This document shows positions 37,402-51,081 of a stretch of DNA of 64,000 nucleotides, piece by piece. Positions within the stretch are counted from its first letter, which is position 1, and every line of letters begins with the position of its first letter. The notes beneath the pieces were generated by a model. That model was not told where the DNA came from. It made no database searches and saw only the letters and a list, made by a program, of their open reading frames with translations. Source of the DNA: Boletus sp. NGJ. Taxonomy: Eukaryota > Basidiomycota > Agaricomycetes > Boletales > Boletaceae. The position numbers and the translations under genes were made by a program. The stretch lies in contig JAGTXK010000073.1 in NCBI GenBank assembly GCA_019096195.1, positions 930,001 to 994,000 of the forward strand, given 5' to 3'.

Positions 37402-39464
37402 ATGTCCCCCACACACGACGCTCAAATGGTGACCACATTTCATCTCGCGCTCGTCTTGGGTCTTGTGTATCTTCTACGCTTCATCCATCTCAGTATCTCC
37501 ACCCTGCGTGTCTTGTGGCATATCCCTGGCCCAAAACCTCACTCATGGCTGTGGGGGGAGGAGCAGATCCTCTACCATGGCTCACCCGGCGCGCACTATG
37601 TAGAGTGGCATCGCGAGTTCGGTAAAGTCGTGCGGTTTTCCGGTGCATTCGGGGTTCGTCATTCTGTGCATCGAGTCCACCTTACTGAGATAGTCCTCTA
37701 AAGCACCAAATCCTGTCCATCACCGACTCTCGCGCTATCAGTTACATCGTGGGGGAAGGCACGTATCAGTTCCCCAAGCCCAACGGCGTAAGAACATGGT
37801 TTCGATTGCTGCTTGGTAAGGGCATTTTGTGGGTGGAAGGTAATATAATTCCATGTCATGACTTGGTCCATCCTGACCCTCTTTCCATAGGGAAAGAAGC
37901 ACACGAAAAGCAGCGCAGGACCGTTGCACCTGCATTGAGGTAACTCGGTTTGGGGCAACGCAATGGATTCCATTTAGACTTGACTAATTTCTCAGTCCCC
38001 CAATCTGTGAGACACCTTACAACACTGTTTTATGAAAACGCCACAAAGGTGAGTTCAACCAATTCGATACATTGACAAGGTCCGACTTTTGCTGGAGATG
38101 GTCATCCAATGGCAAAAGATTTTTGATGATGCTCAAAATGCTGAAGTCACAGTCGAGATGACGAATTGGGCCGGCCGATTTGCGTATGTACGCCAATCAA
38201 TTGACCGACGGGATGCTCATACGTATCTGAACAGGCTTGATACCATCGGGCGAGCTGCATTCTCGTATGACTTTGAATGCCTAAATGATCAACCCCATAC
38301 CCTGGTAAATGCTCTAGATAGCCTGACGAACCACAAGAAGACGCAATGGACGTTCTATATGCGCGCCCTCTTTTGGCTGGCCCCTTGGATTTTACACTTC
38401 GGTAAGAAAGGTAATCTCATCCGCAAGACTCGCAAGGAGCTTGGCGAACTGGCTATGTTCATCTTGAGCGACGCGAAAATTAGCAACGATCCGGATAGCA
38501 AGTCATTTATGTCCTTGATGCGTACGCTCGAAGGTGTTTTTTTTTTTTTGGGCCGAGCTGACCAACAATCAGTGAGAGAAGATAGAACATCTATGACACC
38601 CTATTTAGATGATGAGCAAATGGCAGCACAAATGCGGACAATCGTCTCTGCGGGTTACGAGCCCGTGTCCGCTACGATTGCTGTAAGTGAGACTTGTCAC
38701 CGGAGTGACGTCTCGCAACCTAACCTTTGGCAGTGGCTCTTTTATGAGTTGGCCATGGATCCCGAAAGACAAGATGCTATCCGGAACGAGGTGTCAATCG
38801 CATGCGATCCATCGTACGATGCGTTGAATAACGATTTCCCGCTACTGCACGCGTTCTTCATGGAAACGCTACGCATGCATCCCCCCGTATTGGAGAACCA
38901 CCACCAGGTGCCTCAATCTACATTATGTCCCTTGTCATGACTAAAAGTGATCCCCTAGGCTTCCGAAACCACCATCGTTCCCTTATCCGAGCCCCTGCCT
39001 GGTACCACTGACGCTCATCTCATTATACCGAAGGGGACCGTCTTGTCCATGCCAGTCAATGTGATTCAGAAGGATAAGTCCACATGGGGGCCCGACGCCG
39101 ATGTTTTCCGTCCAGAGCGATGGCTACAACGCAATACCCGGAACAAACGCGATCTGTTCGCGTTCAGCCTCGGGTGAGGGGACTATTTTGGGCACTCGTC
39201 ATATCGTTGATCATGCTTCCAGTCCGCGAGGTTGTTTGGGCAGGAATTTCGCAGCTGCTGAAATTAAAGTGAGTACAGAAGCAGAATCTTTGTAGCGTCA
39301 GTTGAGACTATTCCACATAGGCCCTGACCGTCATTCTTTTGCGTCAATTTTCATTTACGTGCCAGTGCGACATAGAAAGTCTGCAGACGTTTGTCATCCG
39401 GCCGAGGGTCGTAGGAGAGGGACCAAGTTCCCTCCCCCTTGTTGTCCGAAGAATCTTGGACTGA
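37402..39464 (+). CDS. Cytochrome P450 monooxygenase
   Basis: A microsomal haem monooxygenase, substrate unknown. The N-terminal anchor is TFHLALVLGLVYLLRFIHL, then IPGPKPHSWLWG, typical of Agaricomycete P450s. The ExxR motif is ETLR in FFMETLRMHPP, the PERF-like block is DADVFRPERWL, and the haem loop FSLGPRGCLGRNF is made by a splice inside it. The I-helix reads AGYEPVSATIAW at 38650, so the usual acid-Thr pair is Glu-Pro and the conserved Thr is lost. Around nine introns. One, after ENATK, would be only 31 nt (38050-38080); an in-frame alternative acceptor gives 70 nt but loses 13 residues. No stop or frame break otherwise. Family and CYP number not assigned. Confidence 0.85.
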
Positions 39465-39735
39465 GTTGAGATTCATTGTAGTTTAACAACGTTAACGGTT
39501 TCCTTGTCAAATTTTTTTGGTATTCCACGCGCTAGCTAAATACACCTTGAAAACGTGCTGTTGGTTGTGTATAGACGAGACGCATTCGCATCTGTTTCAA
39601 CAAGTTCCTTTGCCCATCCACATTGATAACGAGGTGTTGCAAATCACTACTACAGGTAAGCAAACACTGCCAAGACAGAATAAATATGCGTCGAATATGT
39701 ATATGTACTGGATGTAAATGCTGCCGAGCGTACAT

Positions 39736-40765
39736 TTAATCCTTTTTCAGCTTTTTAGATCTGGGCTTTTCCAAATCAATTTCGTCAGCTTCGTCGTCGT
39801 CGTCATCGCTCTCCTCGTCTTCGGAATCGATTTCGTCTGAAGGAACATTTCCGAGGAAGTAGTCAGTAGCTTCAATGAAGACTTCGTTGGCAATGGTAGT
39901 TCCAATCTAAATCCAGATGAACCCTGTCACATGCATGTTTCGTAAAGTAAACTTACATCGAATGGATCCGAGGCAACTTCGAAGAAGTTGAAGAAACTGC
40001 CAGCTTCAGCGGGGACGTCGGTTTCTTCTACGTCTTCTTCCTCAACACGAGGGTGCAGTTTCGTCAACGCATTCTCAGGATCTTTCCAGTGGATTTTGGT
40101 GGCCTGAGTAAAAATGATGAGAAATTTTCAGGGTACGTGTAGCCAGTATCCATACCGATGGCTTTACATCGCGAGCCCATGCGAAAGAAAGCATCGTGGG
40201 TGTCAAACCATCCTCGTCGGGCTGCTCACTGGCAGCCTCGGGCGGTGGAACATACTTGTACTCTTTTTTCAGGATAGAGTCGGTGAAGTATGGGTTTGAT
40301 TTGAAATGCTATGCTACGGGTGAGCACTGTGACGCAGAACGTGACAGAAAACTCACAAACTCAATGGTGAAGCATCTCGGTTCTTTAGGATCGCGTGCCA
40401 CCCACATATCTTCCAAGTAACTCAAGGCAATGCGATCAATGTTATGCTGGGCTTGGAAGCCAATCAAGGGATGGTTCATCAACGCAATAGGCCAAAACTT
40501 TGGTATCACTTTAGCAACTTCACGTCGTTTTTCGTAGACAGGACGAAGCGTCGCATGTCCACGACGCTCTGAAGTGAATTCAAATTACTGTAAGTGGGTC
40601 TCAACACCTTGAACGAAAATGCGACCCACCCAGGAGCAGTTCAGCACGTTCAATTTGCTTTTGAACGTCTTGCAATTTTTGAGCATCTTGGTCGCTGAGC
40701 TCAACGCTCTCAAGAGGGTTTTTTTCCGTGTCCGTGCCAGGAGAAGCGCGTTTTTTTCCAGACAT
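39736..40765 (-). CDS. NAP-family histone chaperone, SET/Vps75-like
   Basis: Binds histones and shuttles or assembles them onto DNA. The start MSGKKRASPGTDTEKN leads to the dimerising helix (SDQDAQKLQDVQKQIERAEL), then the earmuff fold: RRGHATLRPVYEKRREVAKV, IPKFWPIALMNHPLIG, YLEDMWVARDPKEPRCFTIE, HFKSNPYFTDSILKKEY, KIHWKDPEN and GSFFNFFEVASDP. An acidic tail of Asp/Glu runs (SEDEESDDDDDEADE) ends in a basic KPRSKKLKKD. The short dimerisation helix and the single domain fit SET/Vps75 more than Nap1. Four or five introns. Confidence 0.87.
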
Positions 40766-40938
40766 TCTGATGCAACGAAGAGTGAGATTCTGCAATACAG
40801 TATCAGTGTGTTGGAGTGTTGGATATATCCAAACTCCGCCTACAGTATCGTTCAGTCACACGCCCAAATTAGGTAACAACCAGGAATGAAAACACGGTCC
40901 AGGGGAACAACATAAGTAACAGACAGCGAGTTCCTACC

Positions 40939-43587
40939 CTAATCTACCCTTTGCTTGTTTCCCATCTCTATCTCCTCGATCTTGCTTAGAGTCAATGCCC
41001 TTTTCCTGACTGTCGGAATTGCATTCGCAGAGAAAACTTTCCCTGACAAACCAAATTTCTGTGCGAATGAGCCTTTCAAGCCTTTGCCGTGGTGTGCAGA
41101 GCGGAATCCCGGTCCCTCATAGTAAATAATATCCGTTGGTGGTATCAGTCTTGGCCACGAGACATATTCGATACCGTAAATCATGATGAACGTAATCGCA
41201 AAGGCCGCGACAACCAGCCAAAGCAGGAAGTAGTAGAAGAGAGAGTAGTCTGCACCGAAACGATCAAATTTGCATACCCCGAACCTGTTTACAACTCACC
41301 CGATGTTCTAGGCAGTGTGAGGCCAGCGCAAATCATGAACAGTGAAAAAGACATGATGTAAGGAACCTTAACGTCCATAAGCGGACGGATAGTTCCCAAG
41401 ACATAGACGACTCACTGATCGGATGACTAGTGGCCGGGTGTCTGCCAGCAAGGAAATAGCTGTAATCGGATTCTTCCGTGGAGTCCATGCTCCTGTCACG
41501 AGGTCAAAGCCATCCTGCCTTGCACCGTCGAAATAATTGTTTCTGACGTATCGCATTATACTCTTATAGCCGTCTTCAAGAGCACCTATCTTTGTTCGCT
41601 TGTTCGCTCTTGTGAAGTCTGTCTTCAAGGCACCAGATCCAGCATAGGCTTTCGAGATCAGATCAGCATGGTCGGCCCACACTGTCCAGATATCAGTTCT
41701 ATATTACTAAGTGATGTTGGATGTTAGGACAGATGCTTACACTCTCGGAAATCCCTGCTCAAGCCCTGGAAATCGTCTAGATCCTCACCCTCGGCGAGTA
41801 CACCAAGCACTTTGAGCTGGTGGCTTAGTGTCCACTTCGCTAACGCGGCCTGCACAACGTTCGTGCGGTCCAAGTTGTCCATACAGTTTGTGCGGGCAAC
41901 TCCTTGCTGAGTTTTCACAGGATCAGGTCGGGACATGTCGAGGTGGAAATAGCTAAAGACACCTGAGTAGGAGGACTCGTATCAATGACAGCACCATACC
42001 CCTGTCTCAAAAGATCATCTTGCATCTTTTCAATGAGGATATTGATACGGTCCCAACGCATATTCTTGCATTCGTTGTGGAAGTCGAAATACTGGTATTT
42101 GACGTCTGCCACCTCAGCCTGGAAGAGATGCGTAAGCGGCACAATAGGAGCGACTTAAAACAACACACTTGATTAAAGATGCGTTCATATGCATCTTTGA
42201 CGGGCTGTTCGTACCCCTTTTGATTGACTAAGTTGACCAAGCTCTGTTCGCCATAGATCGAAACTTGTTCTTGTAGATGACGACGCAAGGCATCGACCTT
42301 TGAGGATGTTGAGTATTTCATCATTTTCTGAACATCGAGCTACTTACGGTATCTTGCAGGTCCATCACTTGCAAATCAGGCTTGTACCTCAGCGTATTGA
42401 TTTCGGCCCAAAACACCGGAACACTCCCTCGAATCTGGGCAAAACTGAGTTGATGTGAAAACTTTTCAACGTTTGAAATGCGGCCAGCTGCTTGTTCTTC
42501 AACGAGAAGTATCTGTTCTGTCTCGTTGAAGTTTGCCACGTGCCCATCCTGATCTACGCCCCGGCGGAAGTACCGTGTACCTGCACGATACCGCGACCTC
42601 CGGCTGATGAGACATAGCTGGATCCTGTGCCCATGGATATAGCTAGTGCGGGCATCAAACGCTAGTCATCGATGTCAACATAAATGTATGATATGTCTGC
42701 CACGAAACACTCACTGCCGTATATTATAGGAAGGATGTAAGGACTGAGCTGCTCGTGTTTCGGTGTCAGAGGTGCCATATCAAAACATAATTGCATCTCT
42801 CACATCCTGTGCAATGTCGGTGTCGATCAGCCTTGACTGCAGAAACCTAAAAGGGATTATCAAAGTCCTGCTGAAGAAATAACACGATATACACACTTGT
42901 TCCAGAAAAACCTGTCATCCGCCTTGCAAGCGATCAGGCGCGAAATTTTTCACCAAATCATTTCATTTACCTGTTCCCAAAGAGACGATTGATGGGTATT
43001 ATCTCTCTCGCTCCATTGTGCTTGTAAGCGTGTAGACAAATCCCATCCATAGCTAAATAAGAAGTGGCCGCCGAGCAAATGAGATCGCACGAGTGCCAGC
43101 AGATGTCCCTCGACTGGATGCGGTGCATTCTGGGCGGAGACGTTTGGATTAAGGGGAATGATATCGAAGTCTGCGGCACGGTATACATCGTGCCCCATGA
43201 AGCGTGCTCGGTGCTCGCGGCCAGTCAGGATGATGATGTACTCCGCTGTCGTAGAATATAATGGATCACTTGCAAGCAAAAGTCAACATTGGGGACGCAC
43301 ACAATGCCAAAGAAATCATTCCAAGTATTCCGTACACCGTCCTTTCATACCTTGAGGCAGCAGGAGGTGTTGGCGTGTTGGGCGCTGAATAACTCCGGTG
43401 TAAGCAATGGCAGTGTGCATCGCGAGGCCAAAGAGGGCTCACGGTTGAGAACTATGTCACCAGTCGACCTGTGTATGGTGAGGGACTGTGCCCCGAGCGG
43501 TTCCACGGGAGCAAAGGTGTAGGCATCCTGGCCAACGATAAATCTGGACGTGTGTGAGGATAGGGTGCAGCGGGAGGACAGAGACAT
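40939..43587 (-). CDS. SAC1: Phosphoinositide phosphatase Sac1
   Basis: Removes phosphate from PI4P at the ER and Golgi. The start [20 protein letters not shown] leads to the SacN region ([37 protein letters not shown]). The Sac domain includes [56 protein letters not shown] and the CX5R loop [13 protein letters not shown] with the catalytic Cys. Two C-terminal membrane helices follow ([35 protein letters not shown]), consistent with an ER anchor. Ends with a basic tail, [11 protein letters not shown]. More than ten introns. The Osh3-like ORP in this window acts in the same lipid pathway in yeast, but is 25 kb away. Confidence 0.93.
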
Positions 43588-43734
43588 GTACGAACAGGTT
43601 GAGTCTCTGGTATACGGGTTTCATTATTGGAGGAACAAGTGGTTGAGCGCGTCGTCGCGGTCGACGATGTGTGGTGCGGGTTTGGTTTGGATGCCTCATT
43701 TTCGGCTGAGTCTGAAACTGTCTCCACTTCAGCC

Positions 43735-44662
43735 ATGGTCAAGCTCACCCCAGAGCTGCTCGCCCAAGCACCCTCTGCAATAAACCCTGTCAGAGAGCGC
43801 CAGCTCGATCTTCGCGGTGAGTCTGCCAAAGTGTCGTATATCCCGTGTCTCGCTGATGCACGGCAAAGGGTACAAAATCCCCACCATCGAAAACTTGGGC
43901 GTCACCAAGGCATGTGTCGTCTGATCACACCCATCTCGATCTCCGTGGTCTCATCAGACTTGCACTCCAACTCAGGACCAGCATGATGCCATAGACTTCA
44001 CGGACAATTCCATCACCGCACTCGGGAACCTGCCCCTCCTCAAACGTCTACGCACACTCCTCCTCGCCAACAACCGTGTCTCATCCATCTCCCCGTCCAT
44101 CGACCTGTCAGTCCCCAATCTTACCACCCTGGTCCTTACCGCAAACAGCATATCCGAGCTCGGAGATCTCGAGCCCCTCAAAGAACTAAAAATTCTCAAG
44201 TACCTATCCTTGATTGGGAACCCTGTACGGGAAAAGAAATGGTATCGCGAGTGGCTTGCGTGGAGAATACCATCGCTGAGAGTTTTGGATTTTCAGAGGA
44301 TCCGGGATAAGGTGCGCCAAGAATCGTTTTCGCATCCGTCCTCGATACAGCTTGAACGCTTCCACACCATGTAGGAGCGGCAGGCAGGCAAGTCACTGTT
44401 TCTCACTGCAGAGGGTCTACCCACCGCACTCGCGACGACACTATCCACGACCGTTTCAAAACAAAGCACGAAGGCTGCCATTACAATTGACGAGCCTAAG
44501 CCAGTACCACTTGCTGGCAAGGCAGGCCGGTTGATGTCAAAGGAGGAAGCAGAGAGAGTCAAGCAGGCCATCGCAAAAGCAACCTCGATCGAGGAGATCA
44601 GAAGACTGGAGAGAAGTCTCAAGGAGGGATACCTGCCAGCTATGGAGGCAGTTGGTGCTTAG
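43735..44662 (+). CDS. LEA1: U2 snRNP protein A'
   Basis: Part of the U2 snRNP, where it pairs with U2 B'' on the U2 snRNA stem-loop IV. The start MVKLTPELLAQAPSAINPV matches U2A'. Leucine-rich repeats follow: QLDLRGYKIPTIENLGVTK, then FTDNSITALGNLPLLKRL, LLLANNRVSSISPSIDL, TLVLTANSISELGDLEPL, and the cap LSLIGNPVREKKWYREWL with VPSLRVLDFQ-like residues (IPSLRVLDFQRI). The C-terminal tail has LMSKEEAERVKQAIAKA and ends AMEAVGA. One intron (43910-43975) has a GC donor. Four exons or so. Confidence 0.9.
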
Positions 44663-45748
44663 TGTGTTGTAACCCGTGTTTTCTTCGCCTAACATCTTGG
44701 GACTACTACAACGTGTGCCCGATCATGCGAATTGCCTACGGATGACACAGGGGTCATGCCCATGATTCAATTCAAGGTAAGTAGTAGAGAGAGTTGGATG
44801 AATCTATTGCAGTACTACAATTTCTTTACGAGAGGGCTCGTAATATGCTCCAAGGCACAGTCCGTGAAAAGCAAGGGCGACGACCACGCCAGGGTTTGCC
44901 AGAGAGCTGTTACCATGAAGTATTCCAAACCTCGCATTCACGGCCTTCGTTTCATCCGAGACCTGTGCGGTGATAAGTGAGCAAACAAGGCTCGCACTAC
45001 TGTCGTGGTGCAACATCGTCCTTGAGATCTTGAGATCGAATGTTTAACGTTGTGTTCCGAAATGCTATAGTGATGCATCCAATATTGTACATAACACGTA
45101 CTTGCTAGTCGTGGGGCCGACCACAAAATGGTTCACGCCTAGATGACACTCGCCAGGGCATGTACTTGTACGACGTCGACGATCAGAGGGGCCGTCGAGC
45201 TGGGTCAAGGCATCGGGTGATCGAACACCCAGAACACCAAGCTACTGCCTCGCTGATATAAAAGTTGGATCAAAATCAGGCAAGAGTCCAACTGGAATTG
45301 CCCCACGACGTACGTCGGAGGTCTCTGTGGGCAGTGAACACCCAACGCAATCTTGCGTGGTCCGGCGCTGGCCAAGGCCGCAAACTCATCCCCAAAGAGC
45401 GTTACCTACAGGGCTGGGTTTCAGACTCTCCAGTGAGCAAAGATTTGATGATATATGAATGCAATACCAGCTCCCCCTAGGGACGAGAAGGTTAGTGTAT
45501 CTTGCAGCGATACGTCTTGAGAGCGGCGAGGGACGTGCACACATATACTCTGAAACCCCGTTGGGCCTCCTTTTCTCATCGGCTACTCAGTGAATCACAA
45601 GTCAATGCCCATGGGACATTCCAAGCAATGCGTAAGTGCTGGGTTTTCAGCGCCCCAGGTAACTCATCGTTGTGCGGTCGAATTGTCCAAGCCTGTGCAT
45701 AAAGGGTGTCATGGACTGATGATGATATATCAGCTCGTGTGATCCAGT
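44663..45748. other. Unassigned spacer, no recognised gene
   Basis: About 1.1 kb between LEA1 and CSN6. Short frames on both strands show no family features. Contains convergent 3' flanks and perhaps a non-coding transcript; nothing specific seen. Confidence 0.5.
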
Positions 45749-47215
45749 CTAAGAGTGCATCGCCCAATCTCCAAGCATCCCTCCTTGCCTACCCATCCGC
45801 CTCCTTGGGCCCGGCCCCATGGCCCGTTCATCACGTGGAGTACCATTCAGGACAAGATGCTTATCGACCAGCTACGGGGCGATTAGTCAGAAATAAGGTT
45901 CGTCCTGCTAACGAGCATCGCGTACATCATTTAACGTATTCGTTGATTTTGTCAGTGCAGACAGGAAAGCTGTGAGCTGCACATCTTCATATTCCTAGAG
46001 AGACGTTGTCGAGCGGGTGTTAGAGTGGTTTCTGGCGCATCCGAATCGGGATACAACGACAGACGCGTGCTCACGAGGGCTGTGAAGTAGAACTAGACTG
46101 ACCGTGTCAAATTCCTCCCGAAAACCGTTATTTTCACTGGCAGGAAGAGATGCAATCAAGGCGGAAATTGATCGAAGAATCGTGTGATCCTTGGGGACTT
46201 GGCCTGTAGTATGATCCGTCATTCGGACTGTGGCGAGACCATCAATCAACCCTACCTGCGATCGTGTTTGTGACATACTGCACAAGCACTAAGATCCGTT
46301 CATGAAGCATCTTGATTGCAGCTCTTTGTGCCTGCAAATGAGATTCCACTAAGCAACATTAGTCTGATATTGAGATACTAAGCTGGTCAGATACTCGCGA
46401 CTGGTACTCCCTCCTCCACCCTTTGCTGTCCAGTCGACAGCAATGCGCTCTGCTTCTCCTGTTTCGACTTTGTATGGTGCCTCGATGAACACGGATCTCG
46501 TCTTCTTGTCTCTGATCTCTACAGAAGGTTCATAAGCCTTGAAAGGAAGGGTTTGGCCAGTGATGTCAGAGGAGGTGGAGACAGATGAAGACGGCTGAAG
46601 TAGAAGGAGCAGCGGTGTGGAACAGTATCCTGTGAACTGTGCAGCGAACTATCAACTATCGAGGGACAGTGCTTGACAACTCAAGCTGACCTGATCCTGA
46701 AGTGTTATGTGACGGGAAGTCGGCGTCGGCGCCACAGTATACCACCCAATGAATTCCAACGAAGGGAAAACCTGTTTATCTGGGCCGAGATGTGAGACAA
46801 AGAACGCTTCAAGAAAAGTGACTCACATTGATCCCGTCTTTGCACTAGAAAGCCATGATCAACTATGTCATCACGTCCATTCTCCACTGCCAACTCAAAT
46901 GTATTGACGATCTCAACCTCTCGACCATTCTGTGTGCCGAGTAGCGCACCAAGCACTATACACAGTCTGCAATCTGGCTATTAGTGGATCAAAAAAGAAA
47001 GCCTACCAAATGGTAGATGAGATTTCGTCTGAAGTTTCAATCGCGTGAGGTGCTCAGAGATGTTTAGAATTGGGAGGGGATGACTGTATGCACGCTGTGC
47101 GGTGAGGTTTGATACATTGATGGCGTGTGGTTTCGACGTACAGTAAAAGAGAAAGGCTCGACGTAGTAGTCGCTGGGAGGAGGACTGATAGTTCGTCGAT
47201 GTCCATTGGAGTCAT
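45749..47215 (-). CDS. CSN6: COP9 signalosome subunit 6
   Basis: A non-catalytic MPN subunit of the COP9 signalosome, which removes Nedd8 from cullins. The start MTPMDIDELSVLL splices to LHPLPILNISEHLTRLKLQ, then VLGALLGTQNGREVEIVNTF, DHGFLVQRRDQYKQVFPSLE and FIGWYTVAPTPTSRHI. The metal-binding HxH of the JAMM motif is absent, as expected for CSN6 as opposed to CSN5. Later blocks: QFTGYCSTPLLLLLQPS, VESHLQAQRAAIKMLHERI, REEFDTEYEDVQLTAFLSAL and NTLNDLVDKHLV. The tail is Gly/Arg/Met-rich and ends WAMHS. Around seven introns. The 5' end lies 84 bp from a tRNA-Thr gene. Confidence 0.85.
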
Positions 47216-47292
47216 GTTGGTCTTTGGCAGGTAGATCTAGCCTAAATGGAAAAGGGGTCCTCTTGGTCTTGGTGCCAAGAAAAGCAGGCCCA

Positions 47293-47297
47293 AAAAG
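47293..47297 (-). terminator. Pol III terminator of tRNA-Thr
   Basis: Five T in a row on the minus strand directly downstream of the tRNA 3' end. Confidence 0.7.
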
Positions 47298-47298
47298 T

Positions 47299-47371
47299 TC
47301 CCATTAGCCGACTTGAACGACTGACCTCGTCATTACTAGTGACGCGCTCTACCAACTGAGCTAAACGGGAC
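47299..47371 (-). tRNA. tRNA-Thr (anticodon AGU)
   Basis: 73 nt, no intron. The acceptor stem pairs TCCCGTT with AATGGGA (one G-T pair), with discriminator A. The D arm has GCTCAGTTGGTAGAGC. The anticodon stem CGTCA/TGACG frames the loop CTAGTAA, so the anticodon is AGT (A34 read as inosine). The T arm is AGTCG-TTCAAGT-CGGCT with one G-T pair. A T5 run follows. Lies between CSN6 and MCM5. Confidence 0.93.
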
Positions 47372-47491
47372 TTGCTAGAATGAGAGGTAAGTCATTGATG
47401 GTCCACAATCTCATAGAACGCGAAAGTACCTGCCCTGAACTCAATCCGTCGCGTGCTCGCGCCGCCTGCAGTGACTTGAGCAACTCATACC

Positions 47492-50310
<2,819 letters not shown>

Positions 50311-50420
50311 TGTTCGTTGTATGTAGTCGTCTTCTTTGGTTCGATCTTGTTGTAATAATATAGTGTGTGTGCGTTTTGTTCGTTAATCCTAGATTGACGT
50401 TTAGTGTCCAGTACCCCATT

Positions 50421-50503
50421 GCCCGCCTAGCTCAATCGGATAGAGCGTCAGACTCTTAGACTAGGCGATCTGAAGGCTGCGAGTTCGACCCTCGCGGTGG
50501 GCT
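50421..50503 (+). tRNA. tRNA-Lys (anticodon CUU), 9-nt intron
   Basis: The acceptor GCCCGCC pairs with GGTGGGC (one G-T pair), discriminator T. The anticodon stem TCAGA/TCTGA holds the loop CTCTTA|A, anticodon CTT at 50455-50457. A 9-nt intron, GACTAGGCG (50459-50467), sits after position 37, the normal place. T arm GCGAG-TTCGACC-CTCGC. Confidence 0.93.
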
Positions 50504-50508
50504 ACAGG

Positions 50509-50515
50509 TTTTTTT
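50509..50515 (+). terminator. Pol III terminator of tRNA-Lys(CUU)
   Basis: Seven T in a row beginning 6 nt after the tRNA 3' end. Confidence 0.75.
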
Positions 50516-50860
50516 GCTTTTCTGTCCTACCTCCTTAGTGTCTCTCCTGTCGAGGTTCTGCCAGTGTGCCACTGTGGGTAGTTACTATCTGCATTCACCA
50601 TGGTTCCCCTCAAGTCATAAGTATATATAGTGGACACAGTCCAGCATATAAGACATCTCTTCTTTCCCCCTCTTTACTTCTACCTCCTGTATTGTCCGTT
50701 TTCGCCTGTCCAGTGTTGTCCGACATGCATTTTGGGAGCGTTTTTATGGATGTTTCGGCCCTATCATACAGTGTTTGTCTAGGAGTTATAACATTAGTTA
50801 CCTCGAACTCGTAGCGATAGCTATGAAGATTGAGACTCTAGATCATCCGCAGGACCAGCT

Positions 50861-50869
50861 AAAAAAAAA
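50861..50869 (-). terminator. Pol III terminator of tRNA-Lys(UUU)
   Basis: Nine T in a row on the minus strand, 6 nt past the tRNA 3' end. Confidence 0.75.
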
Positions 50870-50874
50870 CTTAT

Positions 50875-50975
50875 AGCCCACCGCGAGGGTCGAACTCGCA
50901 GCCTTCAGATCACCGCCTTGCACGACTCGTACAATCGTAAAAGTCTGACGCTCTATCCGATTGAGCTAGGCGGGC
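50875..50975 (-). tRNA. tRNA-Lys (anticodon UUU), 27-nt intron
   Basis: The exonic sequence equals the tRNA-Lys(CUU) gene 370 bp away except at the first anticodon base (loop CTTTTA|A, anticodon TTT at 50939-50941). The intron (50911-50937, 27 nt, after position 37) differs in length and sequence from the 9-nt intron of the partner gene. The two genes face each other. Confidence 0.93.
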
Positions 50976-51081
50976 GATGAATTTTTGGGCCCACAGATCG
51001 CACATGATTAGTGAGTGTCACGTGATGATGTTCGAGATGCACGTGCCTACTTTACGAGCGCGACGTGACCGAAGTGGTACA

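Larger units (their letters stand above)
50504..50874. other. Spacer between convergent tRNA-Lys genes
   Basis: About 370 bp, T-rich in places, no gene seen beyond the two T-run terminators at its ends. Confidence 0.6.

Noticed and set aside
47299-47373. tRNA-Thr as a pseudogene
   Set aside because: A first alignment with the acceptor stem one base out of phase gave mismatches; the correct phase gives seven pairs.
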